Assembly: GCF_902833645.1 (NCBI RefSeq)
Contig: NZ_CADFGE010000002.1
Location: forward strand, 127,158-191,157
Origin: Paraburkholderia fungorum
GTDB lineage: Bacteria; Pseudomonadota; Gammaproteobacteria; Burkholderiales; Burkholderiaceae
DNA: 64,000 nucleotides
Direction: 5' to 3'
Numbering within the stretch: the first letter of the stretch is position 1; every line of letters starts with the position of its first letter. Under the pieces are notes generated by a model. That model ran no database searches and was not told where the DNA came from. It saw only the letters and a list, made by a program, of their open reading frames with translations. The translations under genes and the position numbers were made by a program. Of this stretch, positions 53,779-63,400 are shown piece after piece.

Positions 53779-54483
53779 CTAGGCACCCCCTGCTGTCCCT
53801 CCGCGCAGCAGCATATCGATGTCGATATCGGCCAGTTCCCCAATCCTCTCGATCGTCACGTCCGCGGGCGGATTGCTGGAAATCTCTTTGGGATCGAAAG
53901 CGTAATGTCCCTGGCGAGGAAAGACCGTGGTCAGCCGCTCGCCCCAGGCCTTCTTCATCGCCGTCAGAATCCTTAGCTTGTCGTCCACCATCACGTACTG
54001 CCGGGCCGGATAACATTCCATCACCTGATCGAGCATCTGCTCCTTATGGATGTAGATCAAAACCCGGCCCTCGACCTCGTCCCATAAGCCCGAGCGGGCA
54101 ATCTTGCGCGGCTGGAACACCACGTCGCCGTCGGACAGAATCACCGACGGGCCGTAGCTGGACACATGTTTGATCGTATCCAGCGCCCCCGGATACAGCC
54201 GGTTCGCAAACGGATAATCGATCAGGAACGACGACATCAGCAGCAGACGCGTGTCCCGCGGATGCTCCAGCCGGTAGCGCTGCAACGCCCCAAGGTAATC
54301 GGCGTAGCCCAACTCCGCGCGCAAGCCTTCGAAAATTTCCCAGTAGCGCGCGCTGTTCTGTTCGCCAAACTCGCGCGCCATATGCGCGCGCAAATCCGCC
54401 AGCACATGATCGTTGTCCAGCAAGGTGTTATCGCAATCGAACAGGAACACGACATCGTGAGACGTGGCGTTAGCGGTTTCCAT
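53779..54483 (-). CDS. HAD-superfamily hydrolase
   Basis: A 234-residue phosphatase-type HAD protein. Motif I is FLFDCDNTLLDNDHV (nucleophile Asp and acid Asp), motif II SVILSDGDVVF (Ser/Asp), and motif III/IV are in VMVDDKLRILTAMKK. GGGAG precedes the ATG. It starts 15 bp after the 6-phosphogluconate dehydrogenase stop, so the pair is an operon; a sugar-phosphate substrate related to gluconate or pentose metabolism is a reasonable guess. Confidence 0.85.
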   Translation of the reverse strand: METANATSHDVVFLFDCDNTLLDNDHVLADLRAHMAREFGEQNSARYWEIFEGLRAELGYADYLGALQRYRLEHPRDTRLLLMSSFLIDYPFANRLYPGALDTIKHVSSYGPSVILSDGDVVFQPRKIARSGLWDEVEGRVLIYIHKEQMLDQVMECYPARQYVMVDDKLRILTAMKKAWGERLTTVFPRQGHYAFDPKEISSNPPADVTIERIGELADIDIDMLLRGGTAGGA

Positions 54484-54498
54484 AACGGCTCCCGTGAA

Positions 54499-55536
54499 TT
54501 AGCTCTTATGCCCGTCGACCGGCGTGGCCGCTTTTTCAACGTGGCCGCCGAAGTCGTGCCGCATCGCCGATAACACCCGGTTCGCAAAGTCCGCGTCACC
54601 CCGCGAACTGAAACGCGCGAATAGCGCGGCGCTCAGCACCGGTGTCGGCACGCCTTCGTCGATTGCCGCCGCGACGGTCCAGCGCCCTTCGCCCGAATCC
54701 GATACGCGTCCCGCGTAGCTTTGCAGATCGGCGTCGCCGGCCAGCGATCCCGCTATCAGGTCCAGCAGCCACGAACCGATCACGCTGCCACGCCGCCAGA
54801 CCTCGGCGACCTCGGCGAGATCCAGGTCGTATTGGTAAAGCTCGGGGCGGCGCAGCGGCGATGTTTCGGCATCGGCTTCGCGCGCGTGTTTGCCGGCGTC
54901 GGCATGGCGCAGAATGTTCAGGCCTTCGGCATACGCGGCCATCATGCCGTATTCGATACCGTTGTGAACCATCTTCACAAAGTGCCCCGCGCCCTGCGGG
55001 CCGCAATGCAGGAAGCCCTGATCCGCGGTGCTGGCGCCGGCTGCGCGGCCCGGCGTGGCGGGCGCGGCGCCCGCACCCGGCGCGAGCGTCGAGAAAATCG
55101 GCTCGAGCCGCTTCACGACTTCGGCCTCGCCGCCGATCATCAGACAGTAGCCGCGCTCACGTCCCGCGACGCCGCCGCTGGTGCCGACGTCGACATAGTG
55201 AAGCTGACGCTTCGCCAGTTCGGCGCCGCGGCGAATGTCGTCGTGGTAATAGGAGTTGCCGCCGTCGATCACGATGTCGCCGGGTTCGAGCAAGGGCACG
55301 AGCTTGTCGAGCGTCTGGTCGACCACCGCGGCGGGCACCATCAGCCACACCGCGCGCGGTTTTTGCAATTGCGCGACCAGATCTTCAAGCGACGCGGCAC
55401 CTGCCACGCCTTCCTGCTTCAGCTTGTCCACTGCGGCCGGCTGTACGTCGTAAGCGATGCATTGCTGACCGCCCTTCGTCAGGCGGCGCACCATGTCCGC
55501 GCCCATGCGTCCCAATCCAATCATGCCTAGCTGCAT
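54499..55536 (-). CDS. gnd: 6-phosphogluconate dehydrogenase, decarboxylating (short, YqeC/GndA type)
   Basis: A 345-residue enzyme from the ATG at 55534-55536, behind GGAGCGAG; a longer frame reaching 55674 lacks a ribosome site. Rossmann motif MQLGMIGLGRMGADM, cofactor loop, IDGGNSYYHDD, substrate motif GTSGGVAGRERG and catalytic CGPQGAGHFVKMVHNGIEYG are all present. It oxidises 6-phosphogluconate to ribulose 5-phosphate and CO2; the short form is often NAD-linked. A Gly/Ala/Pro-rich loop (APGAGAAPATPGRAAG) is an insertion near residue 165. Its product can feed the phosphoketolase nearby. Confidence 0.92.
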   Translation of the reverse strand: MQLGMIGLGRMGADMVRRLTKGGQQCIAYDVQPAAVDKLKQEGVAGAASLEDLVAQLQKPRAVWLMVPAAVVDQTLDKLVPLLEPGDIVIDGGNSYYHDDIRRGAELAKRQLHYVDVGTSGGVAGRERGYCLMIGGEAEVVKRLEPIFSTLAPGAGAAPATPGRAAGASTADQGFLHCGPQGAGHFVKMVHNGIEYGMMAAYAEGLNILRHADAGKHAREADAETSPLRRPELYQYDLDLAEVAEVWRRGSVIGSWLLDLIAGSLAGDADLQSYAGRVSDSGEGRWTVAAAIDEGVPTPVLSAALFARFSSRGDADFANRVLSAMRHDFGGHVEKAATPVDGHKS

Positions 55537-55976
55537 ATCTCGCTCCGGAAAATGTCTCGTTGCGCGTTCCGATCTGGTTCGGCGTGCCGGGGTCTTACCG
55601 CACGTTCCGTGCGCGGTAAGCGACTTTCCTAACTGTAGTTGCTGTAGTTGCGTTTTGCGTGATCCGACGGACACACGGTAGCAGCCCCGGATCGTCCTTG
55701 CAGCGAATCGGGCCCCGCATGCGTCAAACGACGATACGCTTCTTTGCAGAGGTTTTGCGCAAGCTAAAGTTCCGGGCGTGGATCGGTAAGACGCCGTCGT
55801 CGTGAGGCAGGCTTCGATTTGGCCAACTATCTTCTTACACTTTCATTGGGCGCTAAAACACTAAAGGACCGGAGCACTGGAGCACCAAAGCGCGATCGCG
55901 TCGCGACCACCCTCGCAGCATTGGAGCAGTGAGGGCGACACCGGACGTGCGCAGAGGTGGCTGTACGACTGGAGTC
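55537..55976. other. Region upstream of gnd with a hairpin
   Basis: No gene is supported. CTTACCGC (55594-55601) pairs with GCGGTAAG (55613-55620) around GCAC/GTGC, giving a strong hairpin about 60 bp before the gnd start, without T-tract. The part from about 55700 to 55976 holds nothing I can support. Confidence 0.45.
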
Positions 55977-57359
55977 TCAACGCCGCCGTGCCTGAACCTT
56001 CCGGTACTGCGTGCGCGCAAAACGCCGCACCGCACGCCACATCTGCGGATAGCGCTCACCCGGCACGGCGAACAGCACCAGCGCGCACAGCGCCAGCAAA
56101 CCGCAGAACAGGAACGTGCCGCGATAGCTGAACGCCTCCACCAGCAAACCGGACAGCACGCCGGACAGAATCGAGCCGACCCGCGCAGCATTGAAGAACA
56201 ATGCGGTCGCGCGGCCGGGCGACTGCGGCATCAGGTCCTGCACATAGGTCATGCCCAGGCACGAGGTCACCGCGACGACGAAGGCGTTGAGTATCTGCAT
56301 CGGGATCAGCACATGGACGCTGCCGGCCAGCGACATCGCCACGAAATACACCGCGTGCACCGCCGCGCAGGCGCCGAGCCAGTTGGGCTTGTGCAGCGTC
56401 GACGACTTCGCGCCGAGCGCGAGCATCATCGGAATCTCCGTCAAGGCGCCGAGGCCAAGCATGACCGACACATCCAGATGCGTGCCGTTCAGGCCATGCA
56501 CGATATAAAGCGGCAACACGATCATGGTCGCGTTCGCGGCGAGCCCGAGCAAGGTCAGCGCGGCCACGGCACGGCGAATGTCATTCGGCGAAGCAACGCC
56601 CGGCAGGTCTTCGTGCGCATTTTCACCGGGCGCGATCAGCGGTGGGACCGTGATCGAGGCGGACGGCTCGGCGGCCGTGTCCTCCACCGTGTGATCGCCC
56701 AGATGGCCTTGCGGCTCGCGCATGCGCCAGACGATGCTTGCGCAGGCCGCGAAACTCGCCGCCGCGAACAGGAAGAGCCCATAGAAGCCGGCGCCGGCTA
56801 GCACCAGCGCGCCCACCGACGGGCCGAACACCCACGCCGCGGACAGGATGGTCCGCAAGGTGGCGCTGGCGAAGGCACGCTCCGCGGCGCTTGATACCGG
56901 CAGCGCCGCGCGGCTGAACGAAAACACCAGCGACATGGCCGAGCCGCCCGCGCCGATAAAGACAATCCCGACCACCAGCAATAGCCGGTAGTCACGCACC
57001 ACGCATAAGCACAGATAGCCCAGTGTGGTCGCCACCAGTGCCGCCAGCAGCAATGGCCGGTGCCGTCCGCTCGCATCGCTCCAGCGGCCGGCGAAGGTGC
57101 TGGCGAGCACCCCGCTGGCGGCGATCAGCGTCATGAAGAGGCCGAGCCTGAGCGGCGTCATGCCGGCGCGTTCAACGCCGAAGAGCGACAGATAAGGCGC
57201 GGTGAACGACATCGCCACGCCGAGCATCAGGGTCGCGGCGGCCAGTGGCTTGAAGCCCGGGATGTGCAGCAGGTCGAAAAAACGGGAGGTTTTCAACGCA
57301 AGTAGCGGTGGGTCAGGGAAAACAGGTTCGCGGCGCGTGACGCAAACCGCGGGTTTCAT
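55977..57359 (-). CDS. MFS sugar efflux transporter, SET-like
   Basis: A 460-residue, 12-TM protein. The start at 57357-57359 is tentative because no good ribosome site is seen; the first TM text begins near IPGFKPLAAATLMLGVAMSF. Family features are GRWSDASGRHRPLLLAALV (loop 2-3) and GRATALFFNAARVGSILSG in the second half, which resembles SetA/SetB. A cytoplasmic loop of about 50 residues (EPQGHLGDHTVEDTAAEPSA) is longer than usual. It would export sugars or glycosides, in keeping with nearby sugar-phosphate enzymes. Confidence 0.8.
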   Translation of the reverse strand: MKPAVCVTRREPVFPDPPLLALKTSRFFDLLHIPGFKPLAAATLMLGVAMSFTAPYLSLFGVERAGMTPLRLGLFMTLIAASGVLASTFAGRWSDASGRHRPLLLAALVATTLGYLCLCVVRDYRLLLVVGIVFIGAGGSAMSLVFSFSRAALPVSSAAERAFASATLRTILSAAWVFGPSVGALVLAGAGFYGLFLFAAASFAACASIVWRMREPQGHLGDHTVEDTAAEPSASITVPPLIAPGENAHEDLPGVASPNDIRRAVAALTLLGLAANATMIVLPLYIVHGLNGTHLDVSVMLGLGALTEIPMMLALGAKSSTLHKPNWLGACAAVHAVYFVAMSLAGSVHVLIPMQILNAFVVAVTSCLGMTYVQDLMPQSPGRATALFFNAARVGSILSGVLSGLLVEAFSYRGTFLFCGLLALCALVLFAVPGERYPQMWRAVRRFARTQYRKVQARRR

Positions 57360-57476
57360 GGCCGGAACAACCGGAGGATTATCGGCTTGGCTTGCGGGAA
57401 CGTAAACCTGTGCGCCTCACATCCCAAATTCGGGACACAAAAGATCGCGGCGGGAAAGCTGACGCCACCGGCACCG

Positions 57477-57794
57477 TTACCTCCCCTCGCCCGTCTGCTG
57501 CATGACTACGTAGCCACGCTTCTCGAGCGTCCAGCGATGCCACTGGTTGCCGTAGACACCGCAGGCAACACCGAACAGCACGGACAGCACCAATCCGATC
57601 GTGCCGATCGTGTCGCCCCATAAGCCACTGAGAAACAGTATCGTGCTGACACCCAGCATAACGAAAGCGGCGAACCACATTCTCTTCGACATCGCCCAGA
57701 CGAAGCCCAGCAGCAACGCGCCCCAGCTGAAGCCCGTGGCGACCGCGACAACGTCGTCCTGCCCGGGGCGCTGAAGATAGATCCTTTCTGCCAT
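57477..57794 (-). CDS. DUF2628 membrane protein
   Basis: A 105-residue protein with a leading polar strand (AERIYLQRPGQDDVVAVATG), the DUF2628 motif FSWGALLLGFVWAMSKRMW, and three TM helices, ending in a Trp/Arg-rich tail (NQWHRWTLEKRGYVVM). AGGAAAGG lies before the ATG. Function unknown for the family. It stands between the sugar exporter and the MarR operon. Confidence 0.82.
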   Translation of the reverse strand: MAERIYLQRPGQDDVVAVATGFSWGALLLGFVWAMSKRMWFAAFVMLGVSTILFLSGLWGDTIGTIGLVLSVLFGVACGVYGNQWHRWTLEKRGYVVMQQTGEGR

Positions 57795-57991
57795 GTCCTT
57801 TCCTGAATGCGATGATGCGGCTAGAGCGAATCATGACGTTTAACATGTCACGCTGGCAAGCGTATGCGCCTGCGTGACATCTTGGGGACGCCGCAGCCGC
57901 CGGCCCTCCTGGCGTAGCGCAACATCGCTCAGCGCAGTTCCGCATCGCTTGACTTACCGCACCTGATGCAGCCCGATTGCGCCGTCAAATT

Positions 57992-58013
57992 TTAGTTGCC
58001 TTGCTAACCATAT
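57992..58013 (+). promoter_or_regulatory. MarR operator, copy 1 (TTAG-N8-CTAA)
   Basis: TTAGTTGCCTTGCTAACCATAT, with symmetric TTAG/CTAA ends, lies 18 bp before the MarR gene start. Twenty of 21 bases recur at 58492-58512 before the next gene, so it is the likely binding site of the MarR protein encoded between the two copies. Confidence 0.75.
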
Positions 58014-58031
58014 TGCGTTTCAATAGCAGCC

Positions 58032-58448
58032 ATGTTCGATCACTGCCTTTACTTCAATTCGTCCGCCTTGTCGCGGCTCGTCGAGCGCGAATGGGGCGCC
58101 GCGTACGCCGGCTTCGGGTTGACGCCGCCGCAGGGTTTCGTGCTGCGCGTGGTCCTTGCCACGCCCGGTTGTCTGAGCAGCCAGGTGGCCGATCTGCTGG
58201 GCATCGCGCGCCCTACCGTGACGCGGCTGATCGACAACCTGAACGACAAGGGGCTGGTGGAGCGCCGTCAAGGCGAAACCGATGGCCGCGAATGGCGGGT
58301 GTATGCCACCCGCGCGGGTAAGGCGCTTGAGCGGCCCATCAACGAAGCCAGCGCGCAAATAGCGAAGAATCTGCGCGCCAGGGTGGGCCCGGAGTTGTTC
58401 GAAGCGGCCGTTGCATCCATGCATGACGTGCGTAAGGCGCTGGGATGA
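58032..58448 (+). CDS. MarR-family transcriptional regulator
   Basis: A 138-residue winged-helix repressor: dimer helices at both ends, recognition region SSQVADLLGIARPTVTRLID (about residues 54-73) and wing KGLVERRQGETDGREW. It probably represses its own gene and the membrane-protein gene at 58529, because the same 21-bp element precedes both. The regulator is released by an unknown ligand, often a phenolic compound. Confidence 0.9.
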   Translation: MFDHCLYFNSSALSRLVEREWGAAYAGFGLTPPQGFVLRVVLATPGCLSSQVADLLGIARPTVTRLIDNLNDKGLVERRQGETDGREWRVYATRAGKALERPINEASAQIAKNLRARVGPELFEAAVASMHDVRKALG

Positions 58449-58460
58449 GGTGCCTCGTCA

Positions 58461-58485
58461 AGGCGCCTCGGCATGGCGCTTTTTT
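58461..58485 (+). terminator. Rho-independent terminator after the MarR gene
   Basis: AGGCGCC pairs with GGCGCTT (one G-U pair) over a 7-nt loop and is followed by a T-run. It separates the MarR transcript from the next gene, which has its own operator copy. Confidence 0.7.
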
Positions 58486-58491
58486 ACCAGA

Positions 58492-58512
58492 TAGTTGTCT
58501 TGCTAACCATAT
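58492..58512 (+). promoter_or_regulatory. MarR operator, copy 2
   Basis: TAGTTGTCTTGCTAACCATAT, 16 bp before the start at 58529, matching copy 1 at all but one position. Confidence 0.75.
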
Positions 58513-58528
58513 ACGGAGAGAAAATCGA

Positions 58529-58816
58529 ATGAACCATCTGGCGAGTCAGCGCGGCACCGCAACGGGTAGGGTCACAGCAAGCGTGTCAGGCGGCACGCGA
58601 GTCGCGGCGAACTGGATATTCGGCGCCGCGATCGGGTTGTCGCTTTGTATCCTGTTGGGCATTGCGATTGCCTGCGCGCCCGCAGCGGTGCGCAGCAACA
58701 ACGAGCGCTGCTTGCAAGCGCTCGCGAACGAGCAGCATGTCAGCGTCGAGGACTTTTTTCAGAACCCCGCCAAACAGGACGCTTTGGCCCTCGCGGCGGA
58801 GCAATGCGCGCGATGA
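58529..58816 (+). CDS. Small membrane protein under MarR control
   Basis: A 95-residue protein from ATG 58529 with GGAGAG 9-14 bp upstream. It has one TM helix (about 28-50; WIFGAAIGLSLCILLGIAI) followed by a soluble tail with two cysteines (NNERCLQALANEQHVSVED and AAEQCAR) that might form a disulfide. I know no family. The copy of the MarR element in its promoter makes it the best candidate for the regulator's target. Confidence 0.65.
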   Translation: MNHLASQRGTATGRVTASVSGGTRVAANWIFGAAIGLSLCILLGIAIACAPAAVRSNNERCLQALANEQHVSVEDFFQNPAKQDALALAAEQCAR

Positions 58817-58955
58817 CGGCTTTGCGTCGCATTGCGTTGCCCTCGCCACTGACGATCCCGGCCATAGCTGATACTCTTTACCTAATCCACCCACGGCAGC
58901 GTCGCGCGCGAGCGCAAATCGCTGTCTGCGAAGGGAAAAAAGTATCGGAGCATTT

Positions 58956-59276
58956 ATGGCAAGCCCAATCCCCTATTCTCCGCACGCGCCCTCCCGAGCG
59001 GAGATCGACGCCCTGCCGGGCGCCACGGTTATAGAATTCGGCACGAACTGGTGTGGTTTCTGCCAGGGCGCGCAAGCGTCGATCGCCAAGGCTTTCGAGC
59101 CTCATGCCGGCGTCCGGCATCTCAAGGTCGAAGACGGGCCGGGGCGCCCACTTGGCCGCTCCTTCAAGGTCAAACTCTGGCCCACGCTGGTCTTCATGCG
59201 CGACGGCGCCGAGGTCGCACGCATCGTGCGCCCAACCAGCGCCGCGGATATCGCCAGCGCTTTCGCTTCACTTTGA
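58956..59276 (+). CDS. Thioredoxin-fold protein
   Basis: A 106-residue cytosolic thioredoxin-like protein. The active site is WCGFC within EFGTNWCGFCQGAQASIAKA, and the cis-proline lies in KLWPTLVFMRDG. No signal peptide. The CGFC dipeptide differs from CGPC of classic thioredoxin, so redox potential and partners may differ. It is followed by the aldolase gene 81 bp later, which has its own strong ribosome site. Confidence 0.88.
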   Translation: MASPIPYSPHAPSRAEIDALPGATVIEFGTNWCGFCQGAQASIAKAFEPHAGVRHLKVEDGPGRPLGRSFKVKLWPTLVFMRDGAEVARIVRPTSAADIASAFASL

Positions 59277-59357
59277 TGCAGGAATTCGTCCGCAACCCGG
59301 ACTAAAGAACGCACACCAGGGACGCACATCAGCAAAGACACCAAGGGAGCACACCTC

Positions 59358-60377
59358 ATGGACACCCGTAGCGAGCTGCAAGCCACCGTCAATGCAATGG
59401 TCCAACCCGGCAAAGGTCTTCTCGCCGCCGACGAAAGCGGCCCGACCATCGCTAAACGCTTCAAGACCATCGGCCTCGAATCCAGCGAGGAAAACCGCCG
59501 CGCTTACCGCAACCTGCTGCTCACCACGCCGGGGCTCGGCGCCTTCGTGAGCGGCGTGATCCTGTACGAAGAAACACTCGGGCAGAAAGCGGACGACGGC
59601 ACGCCGTTTCCACAACTCGCCGCGAGCAATGGCATCGTGCCCGGCATCAAGGTGGACCTCGGCAAGATTCCGCTCGCACTCGCGCCAGGTGACGAAATCA
59701 CCGAAGGCCTCGACGGTCTCGCGAGGCGCTTCGCCGACTACAAGCGGCAAGGCGCGCGCTTCGCGAAATGGCGCGCGGTCTACAACATCACGGCGAGCCT
59801 GCCGAGCCGCCTTGCCATCGAAGCCAATGCCGACTCCCTCGCGCGCTATGCGGCGATCTCGCAGGAGGCGGGCATTGTGCCGATCGTGGAACCGGAAGTG
59901 TTGATGGACGGCGACCACACGATCGGGCGCAGCGCGGAAGTGACCGAGGCCGTCCTGCATGAAGTCTTTAACGCGCTGCACCGGCACCACGTGGTGCTCG
60001 AACATATTCTGCTGAAGCCCAGCATGGTGCTGGCGGGCGCCGAACACGCGCAGCAATCGACGGTTGCCGATATCGCCACGCACACCGTGCGGGTACTCAA
60101 GCGCACGGTGCCGTCGGCGGTGCCCGGGATTGTGTTCCTGTCCGGCGGCCAGACGCCGGAAGAGGCAACCGCCAATCTCGATGCGATGAATCGCCTCGGG
60201 CCGCTGCCGTGGAATCTGAGCTTCTCGTATGGCCGGGCGTTGCAGGAACCGCCGCTGCAAGCGTGGCGAGGCCAGCCGGGCAACGTCAAGGAAGCGCAGG
60301 CCGCCTTGCTCAAGCGCGCCCGTCTGAACAGCGCGGCGGCGCTCGGCAAGTACGACGCAGAGCAGGAAAAGGGCTAG
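59358..60377 (+). CDS. Class I fructose-bisphosphate aldolase
   Basis: A 339-residue enzyme cleaving fructose 1,6-bisphosphate by a Schiff base. Motifs: GKGLLAADESGPTIAKRF near the N terminus, ARFAKWRAVYNI, PIVEPEVLMDGDH and the Schiff-base lysine in EHILLKPSMVLAG. AAGGGAG precedes the ATG. Class I aldolases are less common in bacteria than class II; this could be a second aldolase suited to gluconeogenesis or iron-poor conditions. It is convergent with the hybrid kinase gene. Confidence 0.93.
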   Translation: MDTRSELQATVNAMVQPGKGLLAADESGPTIAKRFKTIGLESSEENRRAYRNLLLTTPGLGAFVSGVILYEETLGQKADDGTPFPQLAASNGIVPGIKVDLGKIPLALAPGDEITEGLDGLARRFADYKRQGARFAKWRAVYNITASLPSRLAIEANADSLARYAAISQEAGIVPIVEPEVLMDGDHTIGRSAEVTEAVLHEVFNALHRHHVVLEHILLKPSMVLAGAEHAQQSTVADIATHTVRVLKRTVPSAVPGIVFLSGGQTPEEATANLDAMNRLGPLPWNLSFSYGRALQEPPLQAWRGQPGNVKEAQAALLKRARLNSAAALGKYDAEQEKG

Positions 60378-60402
60378 CCTCGACGTGCCTGAGCCCCGGT
60401 CT

Positions 60403-63400
60403 CTACGGCTGCTCACGATTCGCGGTGGTGGCGCGCGCAATCTTGTCGAGCAGCGCCTGCAGCGAAACCGGCTTGCCGAGATGGCCGTCATAGCCGGCGC
60501 GGATCGCCCGCGTGGCGTCCTGCGGCCGGCCGAAGCCCGTTAGCGCAAGCGCCGGCACCGAGGCGGTGGCGGGCAGCTTGCGCAGCGCGGCGATCAGTTC
60601 GTAGCCGTCCATGCCGGGCATGCCGATATCCGAGAGGATCAGATCGAACGGCTGGCGGCCGGCAACGGCCAGTGCGTCAGCGCCATTGGCCTGAGGCCAG
60701 ACTTGCGCGCCTTCGAGTTCGAGCAGGCTTTGGAACGCCTGCAGACTTTCCACTGCATCGTCGATCAATAGTATCCGCATGCCTTTGAGCAAGCTGACGT
60801 CTCCTGGCATCTCGCGGGTTTCGGGCTGCGCCACCGTACTGTCGGCCGGCAGCCAGACGCGAAACCGCGCGCCCTTGCCGAGGCCCGCGGATTCCGCCTG
60901 CACATGGCCGCCATGCATCTCGGCCAGTTGCTTGACGAGCGCGAGCCCGATTCCCAAGCCACCGCTATGGCGCCGATGCGCGCCTTCGGCCTGGCTGAAC
61001 ATATCGAATACGTTCGGCAGAAAGCCCGCTTCGATACCGCGCCCGGTATCCTGGACCTCGATGCAGGCATGACCGTCTTCACGCGAGAGGGTCAGGCTCA
61101 CCTGCCCGCCCTGCGGCGTAAACTTCACGGCATTGCTCACGAGATTCCACAGAATCTGTTCGAAGCGCACGGGATCGACGTCGATAAAGAACGGCTCGGC
61201 CAGGCCGTGCACCGTCACGCTTACGTGATGTGCCAGCGCATCGGCTTCGATCGCGCTGCTCACCTGCGCCGTGATTGCCGCAATGTCCACGCGCGAACGC
61301 TCCAGCGCCAGTTTGCCGGTGCGCACGCGCGACAGATCGAGCAGATCGTCGATGATCTTCGCGAGGCTGATCACCGAACGGCGAATCGCATCGGCCGCGT
61401 CGCGCACCACGGGCAGTCCCTGCGTCGACGGTGCGCGGTCCAGCATGTCCGCCTTCACGTGGATCAGGTTCAGCGGGTTCTTCAGTTCGTGCGATAGCAC
61501 CGCGAGGAATTCGTCCTTCAGCCGGCTGGCCGCTTCCACCTTCTGGCGCATCGAGCGTTCAAGAGAAATCTTGCGCTGCTCGAGTGCCTCAGTGCCTTTA
61601 CGCTGTGTCAGATCGCGCACGATCTTCGCAAAGCCGCTGAAGTTATCCGATGCAACCGGCGTGATCACGCCGCTGCAATAAAGCCGCGTGCCGCTTTTGT
61701 GAACGTACCAGCGCTCGTCTTCGGCCCGGCCGTCGTTGCGAGCGCGCTGCCGCTCGGCAAGCGGTTCGTCGGCTTCGCGCTCTTCCGGCAGATAGAGCCG
61801 GTCGAGCAACTGGCCGACCATCTCGCTCTCGCTGTAACCGAAAATCCGCTCCGCGCCCTTGTTCCAGGTGACCACGCGGCCATCCAGATCCTGCACGACG
61901 ATCGCGAAGTCGTTGGTGCTTTGCGCGGCGAGATGCAGGCGCGCTTCGCTCTGGCGCACCAGCTGCTCGGCGCGCCGCAATGCTGTGATGTCGACGATGG
62001 TCAGCACCGCGCCGTCGATATGATCGTCGGTAGTACGGTACGGCGACAGGCGCGTCAGGAAATGGCGGCCGTCGACGCCGCGAATCTCACGCTCGATCAG
62101 TTGCAGCGAGTCGAAAACAGTGGCCGTGTCGTCGGCCAATTGCGGGTAGTCGAGCCGGTGCGTAATGTCGTGCAGCGGGCGCCCCACGTCGGAGGGAATC
62201 ACGTTGAACAGCTCCGTCGCGGCCGGCGTATAGCGCTTGATGCGCATCTCGCGATCGACGAATACCGTCGCGATGCCGGTCGAGGCGATCACGTTCTGCA
62301 GATCGTCTTTGGCCTTGCCGGTTTCCTCGATCTTCGCCTGCAACTCCGCGTTGACGGTAAACAGTTCCTCGTTCAACGACTGCAGCTCTTCCTTGCTGGT
62401 CTCGAGCTCTTCGGTGGCCGCGCGTAATTCCTCGTTGATCGCCTGCAATTCCTCGTTCGACGCTTTCAGCTCTTCGGTCGACGCTTCCGATTGCTCGACC
62501 GTGGAGCGCAACTCCTGCTTCGTGCGGTGCAGTTCGTCTTCGAGGTGGCCCAGCAGTGAATCCTGCGCGGCTGGTCCGCTCGGCTGAATGGCGGGCACGG
62601 CGGTCCCGGCCGCGCTCTCTTCGAACAGCACCAGCGCGAATTCCGGTGCATCTTCGGCACGCCGGTACGGGCGCACGATAATTCGCACCTGCGCCTCGGA
62701 CGTGAATTCGATCGGCGCGGTCACGACCTCGCTGTTGCCGCGCATCGCCTGAAACAGCGCACCGCGCAGTTGCAGGCGCAAAGCCGGGTTCGCCAGCATG
62801 ATCAGGTTATACGACGGTTCGCCGCGCACGAAACGCAGGAAACGGCCGGCGTGCTCGGACATATGCAGGATGTTCGCGTCCGTATCGACCACGACGCTCG
62901 GCGGCGCATAGAGCTCGAGAATGCGCTGATGCAAGGCCGAAAACGGCAGGCTCTGCGGCAGCGGCGGCGTGGGACCGGCGCTCGCCGTGGCAGCCGTGCC
63001 GCCGCTTTGCACGACCGGCATGCTGATCGGCGGGCGCACCGCGCTGGTCACCGCGTTGGCCCGGTAGATGCGGTTTTTCTTGTCGACCGGCGTGAACAGA
63101 TCGCCTGCAGCCTCCGCGGATTCCGAACTGCCGAGCAGCAGATAGCCGCCGGGTTGCAACGCGAAGTGAAACATTTGCAGCACCTGGCTCTGCACGCTGC
63201 GATCGAGGTAGATCAGCAGATTGCGGCACGACACCAGGTCGACGCGCGAAAACGGCGGGTCGCGCAGCACGTTGTGCACGGCGAACAGCACCTTTTCGCG
63301 GATAGCCTTGGTCACACGAAAGTGCGAGCGCTCCGGCATGAAGAAGTGGCGCAGGCGCTGCGCGGAGACGTCAGCGGTAATTGACTCGGGATAGATGCCG

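Noticed and set aside
55594..55620. Hairpin upstream of gnd considered as a terminator or riboswitch
   Set aside because: No T-tract in either direction and no match to a riboswitch core that I know; kept only as a note in the intergenic entry.
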